A stretch of DNA of 64,000 nt from Lucinisca nassula (Eukaryota > Mollusca > Bivalvia > Lucinida > Lucinidae): the NCBI GenBank assembly GCA_963580285.1, contig OY757010.1, positions 152,850,714 to 152,914,713 on the forward strand. Reading direction: 5' to 3'. Numbering within the stretch: position 1 is the stretch's first letter; every line of letters starts with the position of its first letter. The position numbers and the translations under genes are program-made. Under the pieces are notes generated by a model. That model was not told the origin of the DNA, searched no databases, and saw only the letters and a list, made by a program, of their open reading frames with translations. This document shows positions 31,257 to 41,929 of this stretch, in pieces.

Positions 31257-31469
31257 TTAACCCTTGTCCTGCTGAGCCCGGATATGTCTTATCTTTCAAA
31301 CAATGAAGATCCAGATCAGATGGCTTCTGAAGAAGCCATCTGATCAGGATCTACAATGTTTGCCATTCAGATTGTGAATTTGTTGCAATAATTTGCATCA
31401 AGTAATCTGATTGGTTAATATTCGGTAGTGGGCGTGGCATATATGAATATTCAGCAGGACAAGGGTTAA
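31257..31469. mobile_element. TTAA-flanked piggyBac-like palindromic MITE (group C)
   Basis: TTAA, CCCTTGTCCTGCTG ... CAGCAGGACAAGGG, TTAA: exact 14-bp inverted ends and a body of 205 bp. Palindrome GATCCAGATCAGATGGCTTC / GAAGCCATCTGATCAGGATC. The right TTAA is about 23 bp from the edge of exon 10. Confidence 0.85.
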
Positions 31470-31492
31470 ATAAAATTGAGATCTTGTGATAC

Positions 31493-31624
31493 CTATGACT
31501 GTCAAAGTGGCAGGAGCCTCAACACTTCCTCTGGTGTTAAAAGCATGACATCTGTACACACCCCTATCACCAGTCTTCACCGAATGAATCACTAGGCTGT
31601 TGTTTAGGTAGACCTGTCTATGTG
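31493..31624 (-). CDS. IgSF gene exon 10: C-terminal half of an Ig domain
   Basis: 132 nt, phase 1 to 1, acceptor TATTTCAG, donor G|GTATCA. Encodes AHRQVYLNNSLVIHSVKTGD RGVYRCHAFNTRGSVEAPAT then LTVI. Completes exon 9 in frame. A broken copy of this exon lies upstream at 32.09 kb. Confidence 0.92.
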
Positions 31625-31666
31625 CTGAAATAATAAAATAATTCAGTTGAAGCATAGCAACATGCA

Positions 31667-32011
31667 GTCGAACTTCGATGGCTCGAACCCCTTTGGGACC
31701 ATGATAATTTATTCGTGACAGCGGTAGTTCGAGCCACTGAAGGTTACTGCCAAGAGGCATAACGAGATACTTTTGAACATCTTTCGATGTTATATAATGA
31801 AAATGATTGCTGTGTGTACTCATTAGAATCGCCTCACCGAGGCGATTCTAATGAGTACACACAGCATACATTTGTAATATAAAAGACTAAAATCTCCTTA
31901 ATCATCCCCCACCATTTCTTATCTTGAGGATTTCTCTAGGGACTCAAGTACGAGTTCGACACAACCATGGTAAACGAGCCATCGGTGTTCGAGCCATCGA
32001 AGTTCTACTGT
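31667..32011. mobile_element. Group P MITE
   Basis: Ends AGTCGAACTTCGATGGCTCG and GAGCCATCGAAGTTCTACTG are nearly perfect inverted repeats. Central palindrome TGTGTACTCATTAGAATCGC / GCGATTCTAATGAGTACACA at 31812-31865. It lies between exon 10 and its decayed duplicate. Confidence 0.82.
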
Positions 32012-32059
32012 ATAAGGCTGGTATTTTGTGATAAATAAAGGATTCTCCATAAAAACCTT

Positions 32060-32213
32060 TATTGTGAGTATTCATTAGAACCACCTCAATACTTCCTCTT
32101 GTGTTAAAAGCATGACATCTGTACACACCCCTATCAACACCCCTATCACGGGTCTTCACAGTGTTTATCACTAGGCTCTTGTTTAGGTAGATCTGTCTAT
32201 GTGCCCATATAAT
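32060..32213 (-). pseudogene. Decayed duplicate of Ig exon 10
   Basis: Minus reading AHRQIYLNKSLVINTVKTRD RGVDRGVYRCHAFNTRGSIE differs from exon 10 by a few substitutions and an in-frame four-residue insertion (GVDR, a 12-nt tandem repeat). The acceptor is destroyed: CAG became GGG just before CACATAG. The 3' third and the donor are missing; instead the sequence runs into half of a GAGGTGGTTCTAATGA palindrome arm (32062-32091). About 30 bp of flanking intron was duplicated too. It should not be spliced in. Confidence 0.85.
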
Positions 32214-32282
32214 GGAACAATTCATCTGGAGATACATGGAAACTTCTTTTTAACACTGTTCATATTACCAGCTATCCCAGCA

Positions 32283-32352
32283 GGCACTCAATGTTGAAAC
32301 AACATTGGAACAATGTTGAAAACATTGTTTCAACATTGAGTCAATGTTTTGT
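32283..32352. repeat. AACATTGTT-type short inverted repeats
   Basis: Repeated ACATTG/CAATGT units, e.g. ATGTTGAAAACATTGTTTCA. A similar cluster is at 34.42-34.51 kb. Confidence 0.6.
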
Positions 32353-32800
32353 GCCTTCAGAACCGAGAGCTAACAAAAATTCCACCAAAAACTATGTTGC
32401 ATCTGTGACTGTAGTTCTTGAGAAATGGACTTGAACATTTGGGTTGATGCTAGGGTTAATGCAAATGATGAAGGATTGACAAACAGAGAACAAACTGATG
32501 GAAGACCAGGGGCCAGTTGTTCAAAACTAACGACGTGGTTAGTTAACGTATCGTTAAAACTTTGATCATTAAATATGGCAAATATGCAGAAATTTTTGCT
32601 GAAAAAATGTGAGCAGCTTTTGCAGACGCAAAAGCTGCTCACATTTTTTCAGCAAAAATACCAAAATTTATGATATTGTACTTGCTAGAAGAGTTAACAA
32701 TTTGACCATTAACGAGCTCGTTAAGCTAACGATGCTTTGAACAACTGGCCCCAGACTGCTAGATCATGCCATTCTTAAAGCAGGCACAAAAAAAAATGAA
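32352..32800 (+). mobile_element. Degenerate pearl-like fragment split by a group B MITE
   Basis: Core-like text (CTGTAGTTCTTGAGAAATGG ACTTGAACATTTGGG) and a degraded microsatellite lead into GGAAGACCAGG. A group B MITE follows (32508-32755, ends GGGGCCAGTTGTTCAAA / TTTGAACAACTGGCCCC, hairpin GAGCAGCTTTTGC / GCAAAAGCTGCTC). Then ACTGCTAGATCATGCC continues the fragment. Confidence 0.6.
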
Positions 32801-32885
32801 ATGAAATGAATCGCCAGATGTGAGCACAAAGCAATGACTCTTGTAAGTCATACTCATGTGCACAGTACTGATGCAATTTCCTAGC

Positions 32886-33022
32886 TCCAAATAAGGTCAG
32901 TATTTGGTGACAATTATTGGATAATTTACCGTATTTCTCCATATAAACCTATGTTGTAGGTTTATATGGAGAACTGACAAGAATTATCCATTTATTATCA
33001 CCAAATACTTACCTTATCTGGA
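32886..33022. repeat. Foldback repeat around TCTCCATATAAACCTA
   Basis: TCTCCATATAAACCTATG / TAGGTTTATATGGAGA forms a tight hairpin at 32935-32972. Outside it AAATAAGGTCAGTATTTGGT pairs with ACCAAATACTTACCTTAT. MITE-like, family unknown. Confidence 0.65.
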
Positions 33023-33214
33023 GCTATGCGAATGTTGCCCAAAGCTTCTTCATGCAGACTGGAAATGCTGTATTCTGAGTGATTACACAGGCTGATTTGA
33101 GCCTTCAATGAGCACATGCATGCCCATAGGAAGATTTTTGCCTCATGTGGCTCATATACAATATGGCTTGAACTTGACCTAAAATGTAGCATGAAAATAG
33201 TTCATGACTCATAA

Positions 33215-33390
33215 TACAGAAAAGTTTTGCCAAAAGCTTGTTGCACCTGTGATTGTAGTCCTTGAGAAATGGACTTGAATGAGCTGATGCCCATGACGAC
33301 CGATTGACAAATGGACAGATGAATGGATGAATGAATGGACAGAAACGTGAACTTCTATATTGGACTATGCTTTAAGCACGACAAAAAATT
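33215..33390 (+). mobile_element. Pearl-like remnant with microsatellite
   Basis: TTGCACCTGTGATTGTAGTC CTTGAGAAATGGACTTGAA then GGACAGATGAATGGATGAAT GAATGGACAG, an eroded ACGG-type microsatellite, and GCTTTAAGCACGAC. Plus orientation like all the others. Confidence 0.45.
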
Positions 33391-33575
33391 GGCCATTAGC
33401 GAATCCGGATTCCAGAAAGCCTGGATTTCAGCCCAGATGTTAATTTTCTCTGAATACCTCTAATACTCTGAAGGACTGACATTTCAATAAAAGTCTGGGA
33501 AAGTTTTAACCATCGTAAAAATTTCACAAACCATTGAACTGCCTTATTAAAGTTTTACATATTGAAAGACTTTAC

Positions 33576-33716
33576 CTGCAGATGTGATCATCCCTTCTCC
33601 ATCTTTTGACCAGAACATGGAAGGGGTGGGGTAACCAGAGGCCTGGCAGTGAAACATGGCTCGTTCTCCTACCTGAACACCATAGCTTATTGGAAACTTA
33701 GTAAAGCTCGGGGAAA
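33576..33716 (-). CDS. IgSF gene exon 9: N-terminal half of an Ig domain
   Basis: 141 nt, phase 1 to 1, acceptor TTTTTCAG, donor G|GTAAAG. Encodes VSPSFTKFPISYGVQVGERA, Cys in MFHCQASGYPTPS, Trp in MFWSKDGEGMITSA. Joins exon 10. A TTAA MITE starts about 23 bp upstream of the acceptor edge. Confidence 0.92.
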
Positions 33717-33739
33717 CTGAAAAAAAATCATATCTTGAA

Positions 33740-33924
33740 TTAACCCTTTCAACCCTGTAGACCTGTACAGATATTTATGCAAACAGTGAGCCGTCTCATC
33801 AAGATCTACATTGTTTGCCATGCTGTTAATGATTTTGACTAAATCCCCCTATTTGTAAGAATAGACATGTCCAAATTCAAGGATGGATGCGTCTACTTCA
33901 GAAACTCAGCAGTGAAAGGGTTAA
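33740..33924. mobile_element. TTAA-flanked MITE with CCCTTTCAACCCTG ends
   Basis: TTAA, CCCTTTCAACCCTGTAG ... CTCAGCAGTGAAAGGG, TTAA. The body keeps a decayed GCAAACAGTGAGCC / GATCTACATTGTTTGCC palindrome. Same family as 50.07 kb. Confidence 0.75.
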
Positions 33925-34130
33925 ATCAACAAAACATCCTAGATGTTCACTGATCTATGGGTATTTGCTTCCCTTCTCATATGGAGATACTCTTAAATGA
34001 ACTTGCTCCCTCTGGGACAAAATTCTTTCCATAAGGGTAGCCCAGAGAGAATAAATTCTTCGATTTTTGAGTAATTTGGTAAAACAATGTTAAGCGAAGT
34101 CTGTACTATTTGTGAAGACACTAGGCCATT

Positions 34131-34275
34131 AGTGTGTGTATGAGTTTTACATTCCAACAACAACTTAGGTCATAAATTATGGAGAAGAGGACCTCAGTTT
34201 AAAGACTCATCTGAAAGTGTGAAGAAGCCCTGTATAGATCCCATGACCCCTGATTTATGACCACTACACGATGCA
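34131..34275 (-). mobile_element. S5 SINE, degraded, minus orientation
   Basis: GTGTGTATGAGTTTTACATT...GACCTCAGTTTAAAGACTCA TCTGAAAGTGTG...GACCACTACACGATGCAGGC follows the S5 layout with many changes. Confidence 0.55.
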
Positions 34276-34419
34276 GGCTTATGGCATCATACTGACACAC
34301 ATCACAAAAGGTAATCTTGCTCAAAGTTTACAATGACTACACCCAGGACATGATAAAAAGGTCCTGTTAGACTAGACAAAGATTAGGCGCTGCCTCCATC
34401 CAGCCAGGCTAGAGTCTTT

Positions 34420-34512
34420 ACAACATTAAATAATGTTGAAAGCACTGTTTAAACAATGTTGAAACCACTGTTTCAGCATTAAACAATGTTGAAAACACTG
34501 TTTCAATACTGT
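34420..34512. repeat. AACAATGTTGAAA short tandem/inverted repeats
   Basis: Four units of AATGTTGAAA(G/C)CACTGTTT. Resembles 32.28-32.35 kb. Confidence 0.6.
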
Positions 34513-34799
34513 TTTGGATATTAACCCAAAACCTTTAGAAAGCTCACATGTACAGTGGAGACTCTGGTTCAACTGCACAGATATGCAGGTTGAACTGAGA
34601 CTTTGCTGGCTGCCCATGTCTTTTTGTAGTTTTCATGTGTTGGCTCAAAAGCTATAAGGCTCCAGTTCTTAGGGGAAGATGCTTTTAGAAAAAGCCCACC
34701 AGTTCAAAGCCAATCAGTTTCAGACATATCATGTAGACTTGCTTTATTTGGCATTAATCTGATGTATCTAGTCCTAGCTTGCCTTTAAGTATTAAGGTC

Positions 34800-34945
34800 A
34801 TACACCATAACCTTTTATAACACTGTTCAATATAACATAGTTTTGGATATAACATAGTTTACAGATGGATTCTAAAATTGTACATACAGTACAGGCAATA
34901 AATGGCTATTTTTCCCTATAAAGTATACATTTTTGTATGGATATA
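34800..34945. mobile_element. Left half of a group G MITE split by a 4.9-kb insertion block
   Basis: ACCATAACCTTTTATAACAC TGTTC...ATACATTTTTGTATGGATAT AAC matches group G. The right half (CACTAACATAGTTTCTGCTC TGGACCCCAACAACAGTG) resumes at 39845-39893. SINE S3 and the pearl-like elements lie between. Confidence 0.65.
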
Positions 34946-35057
34946 ACTTTGGGTCACATGTGAGATGCCAAGTTCTGTAACAGAAGGTCAGGTGTTTTTT
35001 CTTCGGGTACTCCAGTTTCTGCCCACCTCTGATTAACGACCCCCCCCCCCCCCCCCC
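34931..35057 (+). mobile_element. S3 SINE, 5'-truncated, ending in an 18-C run
   Basis: GGGTCACATGTGAGATGCCA AGTTCTG...GGGTACTCCAGTTTCTGCCC then C18 (35040-35057). As at 15.64 kb, it is followed directly by the 5' end of a pearl-like element. Confidence 0.65.
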
Positions 35058-35060
35058 TAA

Positions 35061-37122
35061 AAAAACAAGAGGACCATGATGGTCCTATATCGCTCACCTG
35101 AGCTAAGAGATTAACATGTAGGTCCCAGGGCAGTGCAATTATAATTCCGAATACCAAATATCTTCATACCAAATATCAAAGACCTGGGCCCCTTCTGGTT
35201 TCAGACAAGAAGATTTTTAAAGGTTTTCCCTATATTAGCCTATGTAAAATCAGAGGGCTCCTGGCAAAAGGGAGTTTTTGGCCCCAGGGCTATAATTTGA
35301 ACAATCTTGGTAGAGGTCCACTAGATAATGCTTCATACCAAATATCAAAGACCTGGGCCTTCTGGTTTCAGACAAGAAGATTTGTAAAGGTTTTCCCTAT
35401 ATTAGCCTATGTAAAACAAGAGGGCCTAAACACGGGGGAGTTTTTGGCCCCAGGGCTCTAATTTGAACAATCTTGGTAGAGGTTCACTAGATGAAGCTTC
35501 ATACCAAATATCAAAGACCTGGGCCTTCTGCTTTCAGACAAGAAGATTTTTAAAGGTTTTCCCTATATAAGGCTATGTAAAACCAGTGGGCCCCGGCGGG
35601 GGTGTTTTTTGCCCCAGGGCTATAATTTGAACAATCTTGGTAGAGCATCACTAGATGAAGCTTCATACCAAATACCAAAGACCTGGGCCTTCTGGTTTCA
35701 GAGTAGAAGATTTTTAAAGGTTTTCCCTACATCAGCCTATGTCAAACCAGTGGGCCCCGGCGCAGGGGCGTTTTTGGCCCAAGGGCTATAATTTGAACAA
35801 TATTGGTAGAGGTCCACTAGATGAAGCTTCATATCAAATATCAAAGACCTGGGCCTTCTGGTTTCAGACAAGAAGATTTTTAAAGGTTTTCCCTATATTA
35901 GCCTATGTTAAATCAGAGGGCCCCGAAAAAAGGGAGTTTTTGGCCCCAGGGCTATAATTTGAACAATCTAGGTAGAAGTCCACTAGATGAAGCTTCATAC
36001 CAAATATCAAAGACCTGGGCCTTCTGGCTTCAGAGAAGAAGATTGTTAAAGGTTTTCCTTATATAAGCCTATATAAAATTAGTGGGCCCCGGCGAATGGA
36101 TGTTTTTGGCCCCAGGGCGATAATTTGAACAATCTTTCTAGAGGTTCACTAGATGAAGCTTCATACCAAATATCAAAGACCTGGGCCTTCTGGTTTCAGA
36201 CAAAAGAGTTTTATATGTTTTCCCTATATAAGCCTATATAAAACCAGTGGGCCCCGGGTGGGGCAGTTTTTGGCCCCAGGGCTATAATTTGAATAATCTT
36301 GGTCGAGGTCCACAAGATACAGCTTCATACCAAATATCAAAGACCTGGGCTTTCTGGTTTCAGACAAGAAGATTTTTAAAGGTTTTCCCTATATAAGCCT
36401 ATGTAAAACCAGTGGGCCCCGACAAAAGGGAGTTTTGGCCCCTGGGCTATAATTTGAACAATCTTGGTAGAGGTCCACTAGATGAAGCTTCATACCAAAT
36501 ATCAAAGATCTGGGCCTTCTCGTTTCAGACAAGAAGATTTTTAAAGGTTTTACCTAAATAAGTCTATGTAATACCAGTGGGCCCCGGCCCGGGGCTGTTT
36601 TTGCACCCAGGGCTATAATTTGAACAATCTTGGTAGAGGTCCACTAGGTGAAGCTTCATACCAAATATCAAAGACCTGGGCCTTCTGCTTTCAGACAAGA
36701 AGATTTTTAAAGGCTTTCCCTATATAAGCCTATGTAAAACTAGTGGGCCGGCGCGGGGCCATTTTTGGCCCCATGGCTATAATTTGAACAATCTTGGTAG
36801 AGGTCCGCTAGGTGAAGCTTCATACCAAATATCAAAGACCTGGGTCTTCTGGTTCAGACAAGAAGATTTTTAAAGGTTTTGTCCTGTTTTCCCCTTTCTG
36901 TTTGCATGGCAACCAGAGTTCTGCATTGAATGGAATTCTTTGAACAACTTTGAGACAGTGCCACCCAAAGATCATTTCTGCCAAATTTGGTTCGAATCCA
37001 TCCAGTTGTTTAGGAGGAGATGTTGTTTAAAGGAAAATGTGGACGGACATACAGACGATGACGACGGACAATGAGTGATCACAATAGCTCCCCCAGAGCC
37101 TTTGGCTCCGGTGAGCTAAAAA
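35061..37122 (+). mobile_element. Pearl/Helentron-like element with 11 ~166-bp core repeats
   Basis: Left: AACAAGAGGACCATGATGG, CGCTCACCTGAGC. Right: GGACGGACATACAGACGATG, hairpin AGAGCCTTTGGCTC, CGGTGAGCTAAAA. Eleven core units marked by CATACCAAATATCAAAGA (about 35168, 35334, 35501, 35667, 35832, 35997, 36165, 36329, 36492, 36658, 36824). Reading frames that recur in the core (35609-35957) are repeat artefacts. Confidence 0.8.
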
Positions 37123-37125
37123 CAC

Positions 37126-39842
37126 ACAAAACCAGAGGACCAGTGGTCCTGAACCGCTCACCTGTCTGGTGACAATTTTCCTACTTAATTTCAGTTAAAT
37201 TGGCTCAGCAGTTTTGGAGAAAAAAATATCTGAAATATGGATCCTGAATGACCTTGGTCTAAGGCCAATGAATGACCTTGACCTTTCTCACCCATAGATC
37301 TTCATGTATTCAGTTACTTTACCTGATCTACAAATTTTGGTGACACTGTCTTCAATGGTTTCCTATAAATCCATTATTTTCACTTTGCCCCATGCAAAAG
37401 CCTAAGTCGGAAAATTTGACATTGCTGTAAAATAGGTCAAGGTCAACCCAGGGTCACCAGTTGTACAAATCATGATGGGCCCGAGTACCATATGCTACAT
37501 GCCAAGTTTCAAGGCCACTGGCCTTATGGTTCTGGAGAAGAAGATTTTTGAAGGCTTTTTACCATAATATTATATGGGCATGGCGGCCATCTTGGGTCTA
37601 AGGCCAATGAATGACCTTGACCTTTCTCACCCACAGATCTTCATGTATTCAGTTATTTTACCTGATCTACCAATTTTGGTGACACTGTCTTCAATGGTTT
37701 CCTATAAATCCATTATTTTCACTTTGCCCCATGCAAAAGCCTAAGTCGGCAAATTTGACATTGCTGTAATATAGGTCAAGGTCAACCCAGGGTCACCATT
37801 TGTATAAACCATGATGGGCTCGAGTACCATATGCTACATGCCAAGTTTCAAGGCCAATGGCCTTATGGTTCTGGAGAAGAAGATTTTTGAAGGTTTTTTA
37901 TCATATATGGGCATGGCGGCCATCTTGGGTCTAAGGCCAATGAATGACCTTGACCTTTATCGCCCATAGATCTTCATGTATTCAATTACTTTACCTGATC
38001 TACAAATTTTGGTGACACTGTCTTCAATGGTTTCCTATAAATCCATAATTTTCACTTTGCCCCATGCAAAAGCCTAAGTCGGCAAATTTGACATTGCTGT
38101 AAAATAGGTCAAGGTCAACCCAGGGTCACCATTTGTACAAACCATGATGGGCCTGAGTACCATATGCTACATGCCAAGTTTCAAGGCCACTAGCCTTATG
38201 GTTCTGGAGAAGAAGATTTTTGAAGGCTTTTTACCATATATGAGCATGGCGGCCATCTTGGTCATGTGATCCAGACCCCGCGAACAAACTTTCGTTCCCC
38301 CATCCCACTGAGGCTCCATATGAAATTTGGCTTTGATTGGCCCTGCAGTATAGAAGAAGAAGATCTTTGAAAATGGTGGACGGACGGACAGACGGACGGA
38401 CGACGGACGGATGGACGGACGACAGACCATGGCTATACTATAAGCTCACCTATGAGCCTAAAGGCTCAGGTGAGCTAAAAATCCATTATTTTCACTTTTT
38501 CCTATGCAAAAGCCTAAGTCAGCATATTTGACATTACTGTAAAATACTTCGAGTTCAACCCAGGGTCACCATTTGAACAAGTTATGATAGGCCCGAGTAC
38601 CATATGCTACATGCCAAGTTTCAAGGCCATTGGCCTTACGGTTCTTGAGAAGAAGAATTTTGAAGTGTTTTTACCATATATGGGCGTGGTGGCCATCTTG
38701 GTCATGTGATCTAGACCATATTGGCAGCTTTTCATTTGTTCAACTCCCAAAGGCTCCATATTGAATTTCACTTCAATTGGCTCAGTAGTTTCTGAGAAAA
38801 AATGTTTGAAATATGGAACCTGCGTGACCTTGGTCTAAGGTCAGTTAATGACCTTGACCTTTCTTACACATAGATCTTCATGTATTCAGCTACTTTACCT
38901 AATCTACTAATTTTGGTGACAGTGTCTTCAATGGTTTCCTAAAAATCCATTATTTTCACTTTTTCCCATGCAAAAGCCTAAGTCGGCAAATTTGACATTG
39001 CTGTAAAATAGGTCAAGGTCAACTCAGGGTCACCATTTGTACAAACTATGATGGGCCTGAGTACCATATGCTACATGCCAAGTTTCAAGGCCATTGGCCT
39101 TACGGTTCTGGAGGAGAAGAATTTTTAAGGCTTTTTACCATATATGGGCGTGACGGCCATTTTGGTCATGTGATCTAGACCGTATTGGCATTTTTTATTT
39201 GTTCAACTCACAAAGGCTCCATATTAAATTTTACTTCAATTGGCTGAGCAGTTTTGGAGAAAAAAATGTTTGAAATATGGATCCTGAATGACCTTGGTCT
39301 AAGGCCAATGAATGACCTTGACCTTTCTGACCCATAGATCTTCATGTATTCAATTACTTTACCTGATCTACAAATTTTGGTGACACTGTCTTCAATGGTT
39401 TCCTATAAATCCATTATTTTCACTTTGCCCCATGCAAAAGCCTAAGTCGACAAATTTGACATTGCTGTAAAATAGGTCAAGGTCAACCCAGCGTCACCAT
39501 TTGTACAAACCATGATGGGCCCGAGTACCATATGCTACATGCCAAGTTTCAAGGCCACTGGCCTTATGGTTCTGGAGAAGAAGATTTTTGAAGGCTTTTT
39601 ACCATATATGGGCATGGCGGCCATCTTGGTCATGTGATCCAGACCCCGCGAACAACGTTTCGTTCCCCCATCCCAGTGAGGCTCCATATGAAATTTGGCT
39701 TTGATTGGCCCTGCAGTATTGGAGAAGAAGATCTTTGAAAATGGTGGACGGACGGACGGACGCACGGACGGACGGACGGACGACGGACCATGGCTATACT
39801 ATAAGCTCACCTATGAGCCTAAAGGCTCAGGTGAGCTAAAAA
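37126..39842 (+). mobile_element. Pearl-like tandem multimer with two 3' ends
   Basis: Left: CAAAACCAGAGGACCAGTGG, CCGCTCACCTG. Long core units (CCATGCAAAAGCCTAAGTC, about every 360 or 500 bp) run to a first 3' end at 38370-38478: GGACGGACGGACAGACGG, hairpin GAGCCTAAAGGCTC, AGGTGAGCTAAAA. The core resumes at once without a new 5' end and finishes with a second, near-identical 3' end at 39745-39842. This looks like tandem growth by a missed terminator or unequal exchange. Confidence 0.78.
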
Positions 39843-40002
39843 CCTTGGCAGTTTCACTAACATAGTTTCTGCTCTGGACCCCAACAACAGTGTAATAGGC
39901 TGCAGTGCATTCACAAACATCTGAAACCAGTAAGCCAACACCACACACATTTCATGTAGTAAGATAATTAAAGTAAATTTGTACAGAATTAACAGTACAA
40001 AC

Positions 40003-40164
40003 CTTCTACAGTCAATTGAGCAGTGGCCACAACTGTCCCCACCTCATTGGCTGCTGTACATGTATATATCCCATGATGCTTTCTCTCCACATAACCAATC
40101 ACTAAACTGCCATCTGTTGACACTGAGATGCCATCTAGTGTCAAAGAGGATGATGTTAAGTCAC
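40003..40164 (-). CDS. IgSF gene exon 8: C-terminal half of an Ig domain
   Basis: 162 nt, phase 1 to 1, acceptor TTGTTTAG, donor G|GTTTGT. Encodes GDLTSSSLTLDGISVSTDGS LVIGYVERKHHGIYTCTAAN EVGTVVATAQLTVE, with strand-F I-Y-T-C. Joins exon 7. Confidence 0.92.
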
Positions 40165-40201
40165 CTAAACAAAACAAATAAACCATCTAAAACCCTTGTA
40201 C

Positions 40202-40446
40202 TTTAAGGGGAATGGGAACACCTTCAGGGGAGGCAACTCCTGCAAAAGTAGTTTTGTCTCCCTTGTCAATAGGGGTCAACTCTTATAGAAAAGAATTTGT
40301 TCCAGAGGAGCAAATTCTTTCCTTTAAGCATAGACCTCTTTTTCAGTGGGAAAGGGCTTATAGAAAAGCAGACAGGAAGTCCCGAAAGTTGTCTCCCTTA
40401 GAAAAATGGCGGAAAAATCTGCCAGGTGTTCCCATTCCTCTTAAGC
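40202..40446. mobile_element. Group F MITE
   Basis: TTAAGGGGAATGGGAACACC and AGGTGTTCCCATTCCTCTTA A are inverted ends. Inner palindrome AAGAATTTGTTCC / GAGCAAATTCTTTCC. The 96-aa frame here (40212-40502) is not a gene. Confidence 0.78.
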
Positions 40447-40753
40447 TAACAGAAACAAGATGTGTTTGTGAAACACTGATGCCCCCGGACAGCGCATGTT
40501 AAATTTTGAAAAAAATAGGTCAAAGGTCAAGTTCAAGGTCACGAGATCAAAAATTAGGGTACCACTGGAAAGGTCTAGTGATAAGGTATACACATGTGAA
40601 ATATGAAAGCTCTATCTATTACCATTCAAAAGTTATGCCCAATGTTAAGGTTTTTGTAGACAGACAAACGGACAAACCGACAAACAGACAGACAGACAGA
40701 CAGACCAAAAACTATATGCCCCCAAATCTCTTAGATTCTGGGGGCATAAAAAA
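40446..40753 (+). mobile_element. Short pearl/Helentron-like element, no core duplication
   Basis: Left ACAAGATGTGTTTGTGAAAC, CTGATGCCCCCGG. Core present once. Microsatellite GACAGACAAACGGACAAACC; 3' hairpin AATCTCTTAGATT then CTGGGGGCATAAAAA. It shares end modules with 15.65-18.10 kb but not the core. Confidence 0.78.
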
Positions 40754-40796
40754 CCAAAAGACCCTTGTACCTTAAACCAATAGAGAAAACATCAAT

Positions 40797-41000
40797 CTGG
40801 GGGCAGTTGTTCAAAACTGACGACCTCATTAGTTTAAATATCGTTAAAATTTTGATCATCTTATATGGCAAATATGCTAATATTTTTGCTGAAAAATGTG
40901 AGCAGCTCACATTTTTCAGCAAAAATATCAAAATTTTAGATATTGAACTTGTTAGAACAGTTAACATTTTGACAACTAACAAGCTCATTAAGCTAACAAT
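40797..41000. mobile_element. Group B MITE
   Basis: GGGGCAGTTGTTCAAAACTG ACGACC and ATGCTTTGAACAACCAGCCC C; hairpin AAAATGTGAGCAGCTCACAT TTT. About 204 bp. Confidence 0.78.
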
Positions 41001-41929
41001 GCTTTGAACAACCAGCCCCAGGTGGTGAATTCTGTGGCATTTGATCTAGGTCTTCTCTGTTTGCCGGTGTCCCATTTTGGAGCCACTAGGCATATATGCA
41101 TTAAGACAAGATGTATTAAATATTTTACAGGATCGATGATCATTGTATGTAAACTTTACCAAACAAAATTTTACAAAAGTTTTGTCAAGCAAAATGCCAA
41201 AAAAGAGTAATAATTTCAAACATTGCATATGGATTTTTTTATCATGTGGCACAGTCTAACTTGATCTTTTTCTATTCTGTCTGCATTAACCTGGCCTTAA
41301 GGAGGGTTGCGCATAATTGACTCTGCCGTAATCAGGTTCGAATTTTTACCTCAAAATAATTTTTGTTTCTATTTAGTTTTCAAAGTGTTTTCTGAGGTTT
41401 TTGTAACATTTAATAACCATTGCAAAGTGCATTTTGTTATAAATTATTTTGCGACTTCATAGACTACTTTCCGGTCTAGTCGGCATGGCTGGAAGCACAG
41501 GAAAATAGAGGGATAAACAGACTAACCCTGTATTTTTCCAGCTACTGGTTTGTTTGCTCCGATAGCAGCCTATCAGCTGTCCATGACAAATATGAACTCT
41601 CTTTAACGCATGATGTTTACTTTATTTTTTCCATTGGTGTCAAAAGTATAGCCTCGAAGAGTCTATCAGTTCACATATTCCACGGCCATACTTTGTCAAC
41701 ACAAACAAAACAATGAATCAATAGTGACGTTAACTTTAGTTTGCATGACGTCATATATATGGAAAGAAAACACTGCCATATTTGATAACTAAAAGTGCAG
41801 ACTGTAATGCCTGGCAGCGCACAATATTCTTTTAACTGTCAGTCGCAGTCTCAGGTTCAATTACTGTTAAGCCATCTCAGTGAACAAATAGCCTGTGCCA
41901 GCACCCATAATTAGGATCTTGCGCTCAAG

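Noticed and set aside
32089..32213. Functional alternative Ig exon
   Set aside because: The acceptor AG is lost and the 3' part with the donor is missing, so it is called a pseudo-exon.
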